From Mortierella hygrophila (Eukaryota; Mortierellomycota; Mortierellomycetes; Mortierellales; Mortierellaceae), in the NCBI GenBank assembly GCA_015680625.1, contig JAAAXW010000017.1:1-64000 (forward strand): a stretch of 64,000 nucleotides of DNA, written 5' to 3'. Positions 12,798 to 27,352 of this stretch are shown piece by piece (position 1 is the stretch's first letter; each line of letters opens with the position of its first letter). The notes below the pieces were generated by a model. It saw only the letters and a program-made list of their open reading frames with translations. It was not told the origin of the DNA and ran no database searches. The translations under genes and the position numbers were made by a program.

Positions 12798-13200
12798 ATC
12801 AACGAAGGAGAGAGGTTGTTTGTTGTTGATGAAGGAAGAAAGAAGGAAAGGAGAGAAGAATGATGATGACGATGAAGGAACCAAGAAAATAACAAAAACA
12901 CAAAAAGAGAAGAAGAAAAGGTGAAAAAAAAAAAGGTTCTGATGATGGTTTTCCGGGGAGTATATATACGCAAGTCGAGGAGTGGAAGGAAACCCAAAGG
13001 GGATGGGACCGAGGCCATGATCAACATCAAAAAATAAAAGAAAGGGGGAAAGGCATGGTACAAAAAAAACCAATAACAATAACATTTGAGCTGGTTGTTG
13101 CCTGGCTGACTCAACTTCAGGTATTACATAAAGGGATCAATTGAGTAGCCATGATACTCAATGGAGAATGTAACTCATCATTACAATAAGCATAAAGAAT
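11347..13200 (-). other. Probable leader and promoter region of the GATA factor gene
   Basis: Upstream of exon 1 on the minus strand the sequence stays CT-rich on the transcribed strand for about 1.7 kb, with no coding-like frame. It holds a C run with a CA repeat at about 11804-11835, a 16-base C run at about 11935-11950, and a GAAA/GAAAG tract at about 12763-12795. TATATATA at 12961 is the best core-promoter candidate. The region could be a long 5' untranslated leader. Confidence 0.4.
12961..12968 (-). promoter_or_regulatory. Candidate TATA box of the GATA factor gene
   Basis: A perfect TATATATA lies 1.6 kb upstream of the likely start codon and is followed on the minus strand by a CT-rich tract, as in many fungal promoters. 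The motif is short and palindromic, so its orientation and use are not shown by the sequence. Confidence 0.25.
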
Positions 13201-16200
13201 ACCATGTTATAATTATGTAGTCCGTGGAGTAGGAAGAAGAGGGATGGACATAAACAGGACACCACCACCAGAAGCACCCCTCTTTTTTTGAGACACTCTT
13301 GGGTGTTCTGGGCAATGATCAGAATCTGAGTCAAATAAGAATTTTCTTTTCTATTCAATCAGTTCAATAACTGATGAGTGTATCAGTCTCTCAGTGGCCC
13401 CTCTTTTTTTTCCTATTCAAAGAGCCCTATTGTATACACGGACATAATACACCCTCGACTCTTTAACCCTCGTCGCTCTCTTTTTTTTCTCTCTGTCTTC
13501 TCACTCCCCCACCCTCTTCGTGCGACATTGCTACTCTTTTCAATCGCTATTAACAAAAATATATTCAATGGTGGTGGAGGAAGTAGCAAAGAAGGACAAG
13601 TGGGCTTTGGACCAAGAATAGTACTCTTACTCCTTCAGCTAAACAGCTGCCGCTGCTTTGCATTCCCCCTCTAATACACAATAACCAATGCTCATACCTT
13701 GGACATTTTTTTTCGCTCTTTCACGCTCATCTCAACAAAAGAAAACAAGGAAGAGAAAATTGAGTCGACAAACAAAAGAGGAAACAAGAACGAGGAACGA
13801 GACTCTGGGTCCAAGTTCGAACCTGGAAGGAAGGAAAGGAGGGGGTTGGACATGGGTACCTGCGCTTGACCTAGTGGTTCTTGAAAGAATAAAACAGGGA
13901 CAGGAGAAGAGACGGACCAGGACCTGTCTATTTTTTATTCACCAACCTGTCCCTTTTTTTTGGACATTTTGTCTCCCTGAATGGATGGCTGTTTTTTCTT
14001 TTATGTTGTTATTTTACTCCTTAGAGCATCTACTACGTGTTCCTTCATGTCAATTGCTCCTCTCTCCTTGCCTTCCTTTTCTCACTTTTCTTGAGAGAGA
14101 ATGAGAAAAAAAAAGAATGAGGTTCAGGACCACCTTTTCTCCCCCAACGAAACACGAAAACAACGCCAGACTCGGTTATTCTCGCCCTTTCTCTTTCAAT
14201 CCTTCGTTGTTTCTCTCTTCCCTCCATTTTATCGACTCTCCGCGAGAGAGATAGGAAGTCCAAAAAATTCTCCGCCCTAAAATAACCCTCTCTTGACCTT
14301 GCGTCTTTTTGCGGGGTCAAGAAAGAAGGAGCAAAGGAGCAAGGAGCAAGGAGCAAGAGGAGGCGTTGTCGGGGCTAACCGTTGTTTTGACTTGATTCGG
14401 CAGTGAATGGGGAGCGCACAATTGTTGAAATGGTGTGTGCCACACAGCCAAGAAAGAAAATCCTTCTCGCAAAAGTATCCCTCAACACGTAAAAACAACA
14501 AACAACCGATAAAAAAAAGAGAGGGAACAACCATCTTTTTTTTTGGATCCAACCCAACGATTATTTTTCCGCTTTTCTTGCAATCGAGACGAAAAAGGGT
14601 TTGACATCCCGCGAGACTTTATCAGATCCAGAACGAACGCAGCAAACAACAAAAGCGCACACTCATTCCTTTTGTCATAAACCCCCTTGCCTTTTTCCTT
14701 TTATTGTTCTCGTAACCTCACTCATCCTTTTTGATGGGATTGAACATTTTTGTAGATGGTGAATAGCAAAAAAAAAGGTCGGCAGGGAAAGTCAGGGGAG
14801 ATCCTAATAGCCCTCACATTGCCCACTCCGTCTCTTGGAATGATTTTCTTCCTTTCCTTTCCGGTCCTCTCTTCCTCAATAAGCATAAACAACAATCACA
14901 CAAGACAGTAGACCATGGTCCATGGAGCGCGCTATGCGCGATGAATGCAAGTATACAAAATAACATTGGGATCCTTCTTCTCCTCCTTCCATGCTCGTCT
15001 TCCTTCGTCCTTTCTTTCTCCATAGATCACACTATGTTTCTCTGATCCTGTGGGTCGGAAAATGAGAAAGGGGGAGCCCTACCATTCACGCTATTATTAT
15101 TATTATTTTGCCTTGGTCCTTCTCCTGCCTTGTAAATAGCAACCACGATATCCAATGGCCTCTTCGCTCGTGGCGCATTCTTTGTTCGTAGGCCAGGACA
15201 TACCTAAGAGCAGACGACTTCACCGAGAGATCAACCAACCACTGACCTGCAATTTTTCTTGAGCTAAACATCACCCCCCACCTCCCTTCCATTCTCCCCT
15301 TCTCTCTTCGGCAAGGAATATCCATCACTTTTCTCTCTCCCTCTCTTTCCCTCTCTCCATCCATGCCTTTTTGCAATATCAACATTGGGCCTATTATGGA
15401 AGAAGAAAGGAGAGAGAGCGCGTAAGGGAGAATGGTCGACCTGGTCAGGCGGGAAAACACAACATATCGAACACGGACAGCAAAGAGAAAAAACAATGCA
15501 ATCCTATACCAAACGGACATCGCAGCAAAAGACTAGCTTGATGTTGTTGTCGTTGTTTCTGAATTGTTCGTTGTTTTTTTAGTTGATGTTGTTGCCTCGG
15601 TCGCTTTGCGTTGTATTGTAAGCAAAGCTGTGCTAAAAAACAACAATAGACCGGGAAAAGGGGAGCGCCTGTTTCAGGATCTTGTTGTCATTGGTAATGA
15701 AAGGACAGAGGAGGGGAAAAGGACAATGGACGATGGAAAAAAGGGCAGCCCTATTTTCTCCTGCTCAACGGGTGAAATGACAACGTGTCTCAAGGGGAAG
15801 GTGGAGTAGAAGAGGAGAAAAAGGAGGAGGAGGGGGTGACTATGACGATATAGAATGAAGGACGAAGGAGTACGAGGTGAGGCGAATTTACTACTTACTA
15901 CTGTGCTTTGGCTGCAAAACGCAATTGAGTTGCGACTACAAACGTGGGTGATAGTTGGAGACGAGTGTTGTTGTTGTCGACAAATGTGTGTTTCCGCGCG
16001 CATCGCGCAAAGAAAAGGTGTCATGTATCTCATTCCCTTACTCATTACAGCATCCAAGCAAGCGACCGGGCTTGGTTCGCTTGTTATTTTCGTTGTTCGG
16101 TCTCCCAGTCAGTGATTTCTTAGTCTCTTTAAAACCATCTGCATGCGTTATTTTATGTTTGCTTTGTTTTCTTGGAGGTTCGAGACTTTTTTGGTTTTTT

Positions 16201-19200
16201 TTTCTTTCTTGCGCGACACACACTGCACGGCGCTATGTTTGCTGTCCATGCTCAACACCCTTCCACCATTAGCCCCCCAACCCTAACCTCACCCTTCGCT
16301 TCCCTCGCTTCCCTCTTTTTTTTTGCTCCGAACGAATTAACCTTGGGGGACAATGGCTTTTCGTAGTACCCTCGGACGAAACCATCCTATTTAGGACGAG
16401 ATGTTATTCTTGTTTGTACGTATCGCATGGTACACGCAGAGAAGAATAAGGGAGGAAGCGCGGAAAAAGGGTTGGACCATGGGCGTGGTATAGAAATGGC
16501 ATGTCATGCTACTTCTTCCTCCCCCGCCCAACGGCCCTAGATATGCATGCCTTTCTTTTTTTTTTTCTGTTTGCATATTCTTACTCCTCCATCTGCCTGG
16601 CGCCTTTGGCATTGCTTTTTCGACATCAGCTTAACTTTTGTCCTTGTCTAGAAATGGCAAGATTGCACCGAGGTTCGCATGTGAAGGAAGATGCAGTAAA
16701 CAACGCGACAAACTGGAGTAGTAAATCGGGGCGAAATACGCAGAAAGTTACACCCGCCAATAACCTACGCCTATACTCGTGCCTATGCCAATGCTAATGC
16801 TCGCGCTCTGTGTTCATCCATTAACCCAAAAGAGATAGATCCGAACTAATATGTGACCCAGAGAGAGAGAGAGAGAGCTAATAAGATCATGAGACAAGCA
16901 GAGCGTTCGCGCGCGCGGAAGGAGTGAGAGTATCAACTTGCATTTCCCTTGCATCCTCGCCTCCAATTGCCTCCGCTTCGTCAATAAACCTTGTCGACTT
17001 CGAAAACTCCACCACCTGTTCAAGAAAAAAAAGACGCAAACAATAATGACTCTGCGTGTATATGTTTGTGTATGTGTATGTGTATGTGTGCGTGTGTGTG
17101 TGTGTGCGTTTGTTATTTTTACATCTTATCTTTTCGAGACTTATCATCCGGAGAATTGCCTTGCATGGCTCATTATCCTCCTCCACGGTCTTCCGTCGTG
17201 GAGAGGGAGAGACGAAGAGAGAAGAGAGAAAGAGAAGGGAAATAAACGGAAGACTGTGGTGGTGCAAAGAATTTTCATTTGCGTCACTCAAGGTTAGGCA
17301 GGTGTTTCTACGAAATTAAACAGAGGAAGAGGAGGGACAGTGAACCCATGAAAGGAACTTCAAAGAGAGCAGGGGAACTGAGGAGAAGTGTCATTCACCA
17401 CGACTGCTGACAATATTTACAACAAAAGAGCAAGATCAACAACAACGAACGGGGTCCTCACTCTCTCTCTGCACAACACAAACAGAGCACATAACAGAAG
17501 CACAGAAGAGAGGATGCTCCATGTTCTATTTGTGTATTACCCGCGACTCGCTGTGCATATCGTGTCTATCCTTCTGTCCCTTTTATACTCTTTTAGCTCT
17601 ATGTCCATTTGCTATCTCTTGGACCTGTCTGGATGTCTTTGGGTTATCTCTCTCTCTTTCTCCGTGATGTTTCGTATTCATTACCGTAGAAAAGGCATCA
17701 ATAAAAGTAAGGGCGGTGAAAATAATAAAAAGCACAAGCATAAAAAAGGCTCTCCCAAGAGGAACGAGAACCAGTGAATTGAACGTATATTAACGGATGT
17801 ATGGATGTGAAGATGAATGCATCCCTACTGCTTATTCGCTCCTCCCATTTGCCTTTCGTCTTGTCAATTAGTCCTTTGCCTTGTCGCGTTGCGTTGCGCA
17901 CTGTCAACGGTCCAGTTCGGTATCGCTTGTTTGCGTGTGCATTTAAGAGCATCAGACGAGAAAGAGGAGTAAAATGAAAAAGGGAGAGGGAGACTGACCA
18001 CATAAGCAACGTGCACCTCTCTCTCTTCTCTCTCCTATTAATTAGACACCACCCCAAGCTGCAAAATATAACCGAGCCCAAGGCAAAGGGAATGCCAGTC
18101 CAATAGGGGTGAACAGGAAGGAAGGAGGTGGTAAAGTCAGGAGAGGAACAGAGTGGAGCTCACCAAAAAAAAGAAATGCGAGGTGTTCAAGTAATCAGCA
18201 GGGTCCTCTTTTTAACAACGAAGAGCGAAGCGTACTGACAGGGGAGTTAAGAAGGACGAGGAAGAGGAGGAGCAATTAGCACCGTTAACCTCACTTTCCT
18301 CTCCCTCCTCCACACCATTCACCAGACTTTTCATTTATTACCCAAAACCCTAGACCACCTAATTCCGCAAAAAAAAAAAACACAATTACTCGAAGAAAGA
18401 GAGAGAGCGTTTGACAGTAATAAAAGAAGGATAGAAGACGCCTCTAGACTATTGGTGATGAAATTACAACACTAACATACACATTGTCTGTCCTTGTGTC
18501 TGTCCTTGTGTCTGCGATTATTATCGTCATTTGTTGTCGTTGTGGTTGCCGTTGGTTGAAATGGTATTTTCCGAGAACCAATGAGCCATTTTTTATCTGC
18601 TTGGCCACCACCACGATCCTTTCCTCTCCATGCATGACCAGTCCAACCAGCTAGCGAGCCAGCAAGGCAAAGCGAAAGCACACCACCACAGCACACAGAT
18701 ATACACGTTCGCTCACATATCCAAACAAGAGCGCAAATCCCAACTGATAATCGACCGACCATGGTCATTTTTCTTCTAACAAGCACCATTATTATTTCCT
18801 TTCCTTTCCTCCTCCTACTTCAACGGAGGCCGGTAGATCTAAAAAAAGGAGATGGGAATATTTTTCAGAACGTTCCCTTCCGTTTGGTCCATCATCATAT
18901 TTTACAAGCACGTTGTCGCCATCCTCGATAATTATTGAATGGCGCGAAAAACAATTAAGAGGGTGAATAATGTAAACAAGATCATCTCTGATTTTTTGTG
19001 TTCTAGTCGGCAGACATGGCAAAGGCGAGCAATGCGACTGTCTTTTTATTTTCATTAACCCCCTTTTTTTAGGTGAACCATGCGAGCAAGGTATGCTAAT
19101 TCTCTCCACGATAACTCGGATGCGCGAATGATGATGCGGGTAGTTCGTGACACCACAACACACGAGAAAGAAAAACATTACCCCTTCCCTCCGTCTCTCT

Positions 19201-22200
19201 TTTTCTCCAACTGATAACGAGTTACAATATCTATCGGGAGAACGCACATACTTGTTTTCATGTGAGATGAGAGTGTTCTTCCTGTGCTTGGGTCTGGTGG
19301 GAGTGTGTTGGCGTTGGTGTGGCACATGGTCAGCAGGAGGGACAGATGGGTCATTAGGCAGCTGGCGAAGACTAGGATGTTGGTTGATGTCATCCTCGTT
19401 TATGCTTTACCTTGGTCTCATCACTACGTTATCAGTCTCAGTCACGGTCTCAGGTCTCAGTCTAGAGGTATCCTATGTCTTTCTATCGTAGAGAAGGGAA
19501 TACGTAGACGTGCAGACGTGGTGTTGGCATCACCTACCAAAAGGACCTAGCCCATCCCCTCATCTTCAGTCTACTGCTTACATACTTTGCCTAACTTCCT
19601 TCTATGTTCCATCACCTCCTGTCTTGAGCCCTATGGTCAATTGACTCCCCCATTTTAGGTGATTAACAACCGAGGGAGAGAAGTACGAGGCAAGGTGGTG
19701 CTCAGATTGAGTTGCGCCTTGCGAAAGATCTTTTCTTCTTCCTTCGCCGCAATTTATTTTTGTGATGGAAGGAGGAAGAGAGGTATGCTGCTCTCACAGA
19801 CAAGAGTTAAGAGTCGATTTGTGTTGTCTGCGGATTAGAAATAAAATAGCGCTCAAATTGCACAGATGGAGAGAGAAATTGCTGTGGGGTACCAATCAAA
19901 AAACAATGTCCAGCCCGTACTCTTTTTTTTGCGCTCTTCACTCGCCATCCGTTAGATACGTTGAACTGACTTTTTCCATGGAGCTGACTTAAAAAGAAAT
20001 GGCAATAAATGGCATTCATGGGGAAGGAGGTTTATTTCTTTCTCGCGTTGTGAGTGGTACAAACCAAAAAAAAAGAAACACAGAACGAGGAAGGAGGAGA
20101 ATAAAAGCAAAACACGAACGAAACGCGCCCTTTACTGTTTTGCTCATCTCGTCGACTTTTTATTTTCTATTCTTTTGCTCCTCTTTGTTGCTTTGTAGTA
20201 ATGCGCGTTTTTTTTATCCTTACAATAGTTCGTCGCTCTCATCCATCGATCCGTTGCCCGTTCAGTTTTACATCTCCTTGTTTTTTTTTTGGTCTATCGC
20301 TCTCATTCAGTTACTCACTCCTTTTTTGTAGGACTCTCCGTGAATTCCTTTTCCTTCAATCCTTGTGGTCCTTTTGTTTTTTGTGCGCCCCGAGTTAAGG
20401 GTAAAGTGCTGGCACACATTTTTCACTATGTAAAAAAGACTCATTGTAAAGAGCCACCAAAGACAATTTCGATCTGATATGGGTCCAAACAACAAACGTA
20501 CCACTCACCACACTCCCTTTCTTCAAAACCCTAGCACCAAAAAAAGTCGGAGCTGTATGTACATATCTGGACAACAAAGGAGATGCGGCTTGCATACTCA
20601 TACACATACACACACACCATGCACAAGACCACACAATGTAAAAGAAACAAAACAGAAAAGGGTCTCGACTGTTCCTTGTACCAAAATGGCAACCATTTTC
20701 TGTTCTCCTTTGTGTGTTTTTTTTTTTTGCGCTAATTACTTCTTGCAGTGCAGAACAGGGTAGGGCAAGGAGGCGTTGGCGTTTATGTCATGATGCGATT
20801 TGGATAGCTTAGCAAGCGTACTCTACATGTACCTTGTCACTTTGTCTCGGGTTGTGCCAGCAAACGGAGAAAATAAAAGAGTCGACAAGTCCAAGCCCCG
20901 CTCGCATCGCTAGCTTTCTTCTAATTGATTTGACTCGGGGTAAAAAGGAAACAAGGAGGAAGTTGGAGATGCAGACAAACAAAAAAAAAAAAAAAAAAAA
21001 AAAAGAGTGAGAAAAAAAATAATCAGATCCTTTCGTTATTCTCATCGGCATAGCTGCTTCGGGGCTGGACTGACTTTTTTGGACAGCAAAGGGAGGAGAG
21101 AAGAGTTTATTATCATCTCCTTACTACTTCTTCGCTCTACGTACAGGGCATGCGTGTATACTTTCGCGTGCGATGATGGCCCTGAGTCCGAGTTTTTTTG
21201 CGATGTGTCCATATGCATTATTATTTTGAATCAGATATCCTATTGCGCCCAAGCAATTGGCACCTTATGCGCATCTCCTCTCTTCCTTCACCATCGCTCA
21301 TTTTTGTTTTTGCTGACAAGGGAAGCAAAAAGAATGAGAAATAACAAAATATAACTCCTGCCCATATGCCCCGCATGTCCTTCTCTTCCTCTCTCTACCA
21401 CCTCACATCCTCGGCAACATGCTTCCCGTTTTTTTATCTCCACGCATATTCATGTATGTAGGAGAGTGGACATGTGGGATGGACCGTCCGTCCGCTAGCC
21501 CATCTTTTGTTTTTTGTTTTATCTCCCCTTTTGCTTTATCAGACAAAAAGAGCGCAAACAGAGATGAGTCAAATGTGGGAAGAACGAAAAGGGTGAATGT
21601 CGTGCGTACATGTTCATGGTAGATGATATTCCTCCCACTCTCTATCTCTCTCTCGATTTGACCTTAGCTTTTGGCTCATTTCATAAAATGACCGCTCATC
21701 ATCTCGTGTACGATCTCACCCACCGTCGCCTCGATTGCACCCATGGCCTCATTCATTTTTTCATGACCAAACGGCAAGATAATCGCGTCGCAGTTTCATA
21801 ACACGAGTTTGCAAGTCGAAAAATAGAGAGTGGGGTGGAGCTAGTGTGGGTCATAGGGTGTTGAATGTAATATGAGAGCTGTGGGGCAAGGATGTGGAAA
21901 CGGAATGGATAGACTTTGACTAGAGCTTGAGCTTGGGCTTTGGGTGAGGCATTTATGGCACCTGTCCTTCAAACTGCTCCTCGTCGTTCCAGAGTCAGGA
22001 ATGAGAAAAAAAATAATGTGGTCGACTTCATTCAAAAACAACTATCGTGTTAATTGACGGCCATCATAGTATGCATTTCAAAATGAGAAAGGAGAAGGTG
22101 AAAGGAGACAGGAGAGGGAAAAGTTAAGGAGAGAGTGAATGCATGGACCCTATGATGACGAGAAAGACAGCCTCGCGCTCGCGAATCATCGTCTTCTTTC

Positions 22201-25200
22201 TTCGTTGGCGATAACCACCAAAACGAATAGAGGGGCGGAATGAGTGACATTGACCCCTCCTTCTCCTTTGCAATACCTCTTCCCCTGCTTTTTTTCTTGG
22301 TTTTTCCTTCTCTTTCTTTGCATTATGATGATTACATGAGAGTGCTGTGTGAATTGCTATATGTTTATGTGTTCAGCCTGCATTGAGCAGGGGTAAACGT
22401 TCAAATGGCCAACCTGACTGGAAGAAAAGAGACGGATGACTTTTCAAATCAATGACGAATGGAGCAACGCGTCGTCAGTTCAAGCTCAGAGTTAGAACAA
22501 CTAGGATACGTGAATGAAGGTATTCACTTTTTGGCGGTGTTTTGCCATTATCATATCGCGGTCGGCGCAACCCAAACCTCGCTTTTTAGTTCCCTTATTT
22601 GAGATTGTTTTCCTTTCTTTTCTTTTGTTTTTTTTTGCTATGCGCCTCATCCTTAGTCGCTTTTTTGTCTCCAAACAACGTGGTGCTCACTTTAGTTTAG
22701 AGTAGGTAGGCAGGATAAAGGTGTGGTGCAACAAAAAAAGAAAAGACCCTTCTAGATCGTAGAAAGGTGAAATGACGTTTCGTACTGCTACTGTACTTGG
22801 CAGTGACCCGAGTTGCTTTTCTAGTGGTTTAAATAGCAATAGAGGCGATTATGGCCATGACTCCTCCACGCCAGAGTTTCATTCGTCCGTTTTATTGCCT
22901 TTTAGTCCACTATCGCTTTGTACACTGTTGTGGCTCTGTTGGAGTTATTGCAATTTCTGGCGTCGACGCCATTCACGCTTGGTTGTTTTCGCATGTTTGG
23001 CACAGCGGTTTGATGACTGGGACTGGGAAGAATAAAAAAAAAGGTTACCGAGATCAGACATCTCCTCCTTCCTTCACCTTTCTTCTTTTCCCATTTCATG
23101 ATAATCAAGCTCGACGATTAAGAAAAAAAAACGTTGTTTAAAAGAGAGTTTCCGTTGGCAAGAACATCCAAACACAGATTGCCCTGACTTGACTCACTAA
23201 CTGACTCTGATTAGCTCGTCTACGCTCATTAGGGTTGTGCTATCAAATACTTCTTCCCTTCTTTCGTTCCAAGTTCCAAGTTCTAACCCCCGAACGACGG
23301 ATGGCTGACTAACCCAACTCAAAAAACAGAAAACCGCGCCGTATTCGACGAACAGTGTTTTTTCTTTTCCTCCTATTCAGCTTTTCTCTTTCCTTTCGGA
23401 CCAACCACGTTTTTTCCTGTTATTTTTCAAAGAGCGATAATGATAAAGGTACTGTACGTACGCTTTCTAAAAAGCCGAGAAAATAGGAATGGCGATTGGG
23501 GGTAGGAAAAAGAGGGCGTATCAATGAATAGGAAAGGGAAGGAGGAGGATAGGAGTATGAAAAGGGAGGATCAAAGCACAACATACACAACTCTCAAAGT
23601 GTGTGAGTTTGAGACTTGGCAACAGAGGGAAAAGAAGGAGAAAAGGAGGACGGGAGAAGGACTGAGTGAGAGGGCGGACCACAAGGGCGTTTGCGGAGAA
23701 CTAAAACAACGAAAACAATAACAACAACAACAACAGCAACAATGTCACGAGAGTCGTGTGGTGTGTTGTTGGTATGAGGATTGGTGTATACACGCGCCTC
23801 GAAGCGAGCTGGACTTAGTTTGGCTATCAAACTGAACTGGCTGACTAACGGAAGAAGTGGAAAGGAAAGACGGATGAAGGAACCGAAGGGAAAAGGAAGA
23901 AGAGCTATGCGAGTAAGCGTGGCACAACAAGTCAGTTTTATTGGTCGAGGAAGGAAGAGCAGCATGTTGTTTGAATCGTCTCATTACGCCCCTGCCTTCC
24001 TGACCCCTGTTCTATTTTTTTAAGTAACGAGAAAGAAGTCCAGAATGGATGTAACAATGGCCATGGGTCGTCGGTCCTTTTGTTGTTGTTTTCTAGCAAC
24101 AAGGGGTGAGAATGAAGGAAAAAAAGGAGGGGTAGGGTACGACAAAGTAACCAATTCTTCGCTCAAATTGCTCACGCTCTTCTAAGAAAAAAGAATAATT
24201 TTCCGTGTCAACATTCTTCTACATGCTCAACATGCATCAACACCACCCAATTCCTGCTCCTCTTTGTCTCTCTCCTTTGTTTTTTTTCCTTGTCGTTTCT
24301 GTTGAAAGAGAGGGGGAAAAAACGAGACCAGCCAAATGAGCTCAGTACCCCTGCAATTTTTCTTGAGTTCCAAGGTTTTGCTGTCTGTTTTGTTTATGTT
24401 TATGTTTATGTTTATTTGTAGGTGTTCAACCTTGTGTAACAAACACCAAAACTTGTCTTGTCTCTTTTCCCTCTTTCTCTCCTGGCTGACTCTCTTTGTC
24501 CCTCCATCCTCTCTCTGTTCTCGCCCTCCTCTTCCCACCTCGTTGTACAGTACAAACAAAAAAGTGGCGGTTGAGCTGAGTGAATGGGGTAGGAAGGATT
24601 CCTTTGTTTATTTTAGTGCACGCTTTTTCAGTCGACCATTACACAAACAAGTTTGAAATGCTCTTGGTATTCTTTTCAATTGAATGCAGAGGAAGTGACG
24701 AACACAGCCTAATGGTGTTTGTCGCACTTGCCGGATTAGGGCCAGTTGCTTTTGTTTTTTTTCTTCTTCTGAGCCACTGAGAGCCAGAATCAAAAAGGTA
24801 CTGGAGGTACGCGGCGTTGGGGTAGGGGCGTGGTCCTTTATTACTGCTTTCAGTCTCCAATTCATGTTTCTAATCCTGCGCCACGCCACCTCCCTTGTCA
24901 TTGACTCTTCTTTAGGTACAATGGAGGGGGTGGAGAAATGACGATACACGGAGAAGTTGAAGGTATGAAAGAATGTACAAAAGTAAATTCTCCGCGTCTA
25001 GAAAATGGTCATTCCTTGGAATTGCTTGGGGATGTTGGTTGAAATTTTTTGTGCGATCCCATGACCAGACACGTTGTCGCCATGTTTTTTTTTAGAGTTC
25101 AGAGCAAAACACAAAAAAAAACAGAAGAGAGGGTGAAGGCTTGGAGGGATAGGGAAGGAAGGAGAAATGAGAGGATGAGAGGATGAGAGGAGGGAGGGGG

Positions 25201-27200
25201 TTTTACTTGATGACACAGCTGTTCGGCTCATATTAGGCCTGGGTGCCTTTTGCGTTTGTTTATGTTTGCTTTTTTGACGCAATCCCCTGCTTGTCAACAA
25301 CTAAAGATAAATAACGAAATTCTTGGAACTGGTTTCGTTTTGGTGATAGACAAGGTGATGAAAAGAGTCGTTATTGGCGGGAGATGGTGGAATTGCGCGG
25401 GAGATCTTGTTGCACGCACGTTGTATGAACGACTGATGGAAATGGAAAGTGGGGAAGGAAGAATGAATATTTTTGATAATACCAATGAAAAAGGTCGCGA
25501 CCGTTGATCAGTGAAGTGATCGCGTTAATGGCGAGGGAAAAGGGGGCGTCAACGAGACCAGACGGATGCGCAAAAATCAAGACACAAGAGAGACCTCGCC
25601 TCATCCTCAAGATTTGTTGTATAGTGTATTGTTCAATGGGTAGACCAGAGAAAGGATCGGGGCATTGGTTTGAAAGGTACTAGCAGGGAGGGACCCAGCA
25701 CTTGCAGCAACAAAAATTCATGGTACTTTGTGTGTGTGATCGAAGACCTAGACACGTATACCCGGTCTCTCCATTTGTCTCTCGGTAAAAAGAACACACG
25801 CCAACAGGTTACAATGAGGAAACAAGTTGGGCGCCACGTTCCTTTGTGCGAGTAGTCTCCTCTTGCATCCTGTATGGTCCCCTTGCCTTTATGTCCGGTT
25901 GAGAGCAAGTAGTTTTGAGCCGCGTATGTGACAAGTTGGCTGTTTAGTTGGTGGTTGGTGGATGGTGGCAAAAATGCGCAAAGACGTGGTATGAATCATT
26001 CCACTGGGCATCTCCATGTACCCCACACACCTGCACCAATGAAAGACAAAAAAAAAGAGAGAGACTAATGCCGAAGAGTCGACACATACCCCACCAGATA
26101 AACCAGAAACAAAAACACCAAACAGATGAACGTATATAGAATGGGTACATGGGTACATGCACCTCTTTGAATGCAATGTCTTTACTCTTTATCCATTTCT
26201 GAACAAAATGGCTGAGAAAGGACCACAGGGCCGAGCGGGACGGAGAAAATGGAGCTTCATGGGTGGTGCTGCTCCTTCACCTAGCCGAAGGTGAAATGCA
26301 CAACGCGCGTTTTTGTGGTTGACGTGTGGTCTTTTGTTGTTTTTCTTTTCTTTTGTCTCGCTGGATGTAGAGTGCAAGCACAATTGCAGGCACAGTGCGG
26401 GCTTTGTAATTAGTTTGATTGCAAACATAATAGTGAACAAGAAACCAACAGTAATTCATTTCGCTTATTGTTTCGCGTTTTTCTTTCCTCGTTGTCAACA
26501 ATACGCCATCGTCAAGAACACAGCTCTCACAGAAGGAAAACAACAAAAATTAAATTCTCCTTCAACTTCTTCAATTGCTCCAATTCGACCATACTCTCCG
26601 CCCACGCCCGCAGATTACCAAAGGTGTTCTAGGCACTTGACCAAAGGAAAAAAAAGTCAAGGCCAAGGGCCAAGTGTATGTTTGTTATGCAGGCCCCTAC
26701 ATACCCAGTATGCAATGCAGCAGGGCGAGGCGAGGTAAAAGGCGGGGAAATACCTCAATAATGAAACGCATTCAGACAAGACAAACAAGACAGACCCAAA
26801 AAGAGCGCAGCAAACCATGGAACCACATAGAAGAAAATGCCTCATACGAAATGGCAGGTTTATGAACAGAATAATTTATTGCATGCAAAAGCAAAGGCGT
26901 AAAGTAAAGTAAACGAAAGAGAGGTGCAGCTTAACTTTGAACTTTTTTTTGGAAGTCGAGAGCAGGAAAAGAATTTAGTTCCTAGATCGAAATCGAAAAG
27001 GAACTATTATGTATCTTTGATGAGCGAAAGCGCACAAAAAATAGCGGTGCTGGACATGACCTTTCAGAAGACGAGGAAGAGCTCGGGACAGGGTAACCAG
27101 GATTAGCAGGCAGAGAGTAGGAAGATCAATGGTTGTATTCTAGAATTGTGAGGAGGTGGAGTTCCCGGGGCAGCCAAACGCGTGTTTAGACGAGGCGAAG
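13200..27200. other. Gene desert without recognisable genes
   Basis: In these 14 kb I found no coding region with plausible composition, splice-linked exons or a known motif; the many open frames on both strands follow from T-rich and A-rich runs. I found no convincing tRNA or rRNA gene. Simple repeats include a GA run at 16861-16878, a TATGTG/GT tract at about 17056-17106, a run of more than 20 A near 20980-21004 and TTTATG repeats at about 24393-24418. AAACCCTA motifs lie at 18345 and 20526, and two perfect GACCATGGTC palindromes at 14911 and 18757. The region may hold regulatory DNA, non-coding transcripts or worn-out repeats. Confidence 0.5.
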
Positions 27201-27207
27201 AAGGAAA

Positions 27208-27352
27208 CAAAAAAAAAAAAAAAAAAAAAAAAAAGCAAAAAAAAGCGATGAGCCAGGAGGGAAGGAAGGAAAAAGAAAGGGGGGGGGGTTGGGTGGGGGC
27301 GGGGGGGGTGGGATGGGTGGGTTNNNNNNNNAAAAAAAAAAAAAAAAAAAAA
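27208..27352. repeat. Poly(A), G-rich block and assembly gap
   Basis: A long A run near 27210-27234 is followed by a G-rich block at 27279-27321 with at least six runs of three or more G, then eight N at 27324-27331, then another long A run. The G block fits a G-quadruplex-forming sequence and would explain the sequencing gap. The true length here is unknown, and frames crossing the N run should be ignored. Confidence 0.85.

Noticed and set aside
13800..13840. B-box-like GTTCGAACC suggesting a tRNA gene
   Set aside because: The flanking bases do not form a T-arm and no A-box lies at the right distance.
17056..17319. Frames through the TATGTG/GT repeat giving Cys/Val-rich peptides
   Set aside because: A dinucleotide repeat translated in any frame gives such peptides; no gene structure surrounds them.
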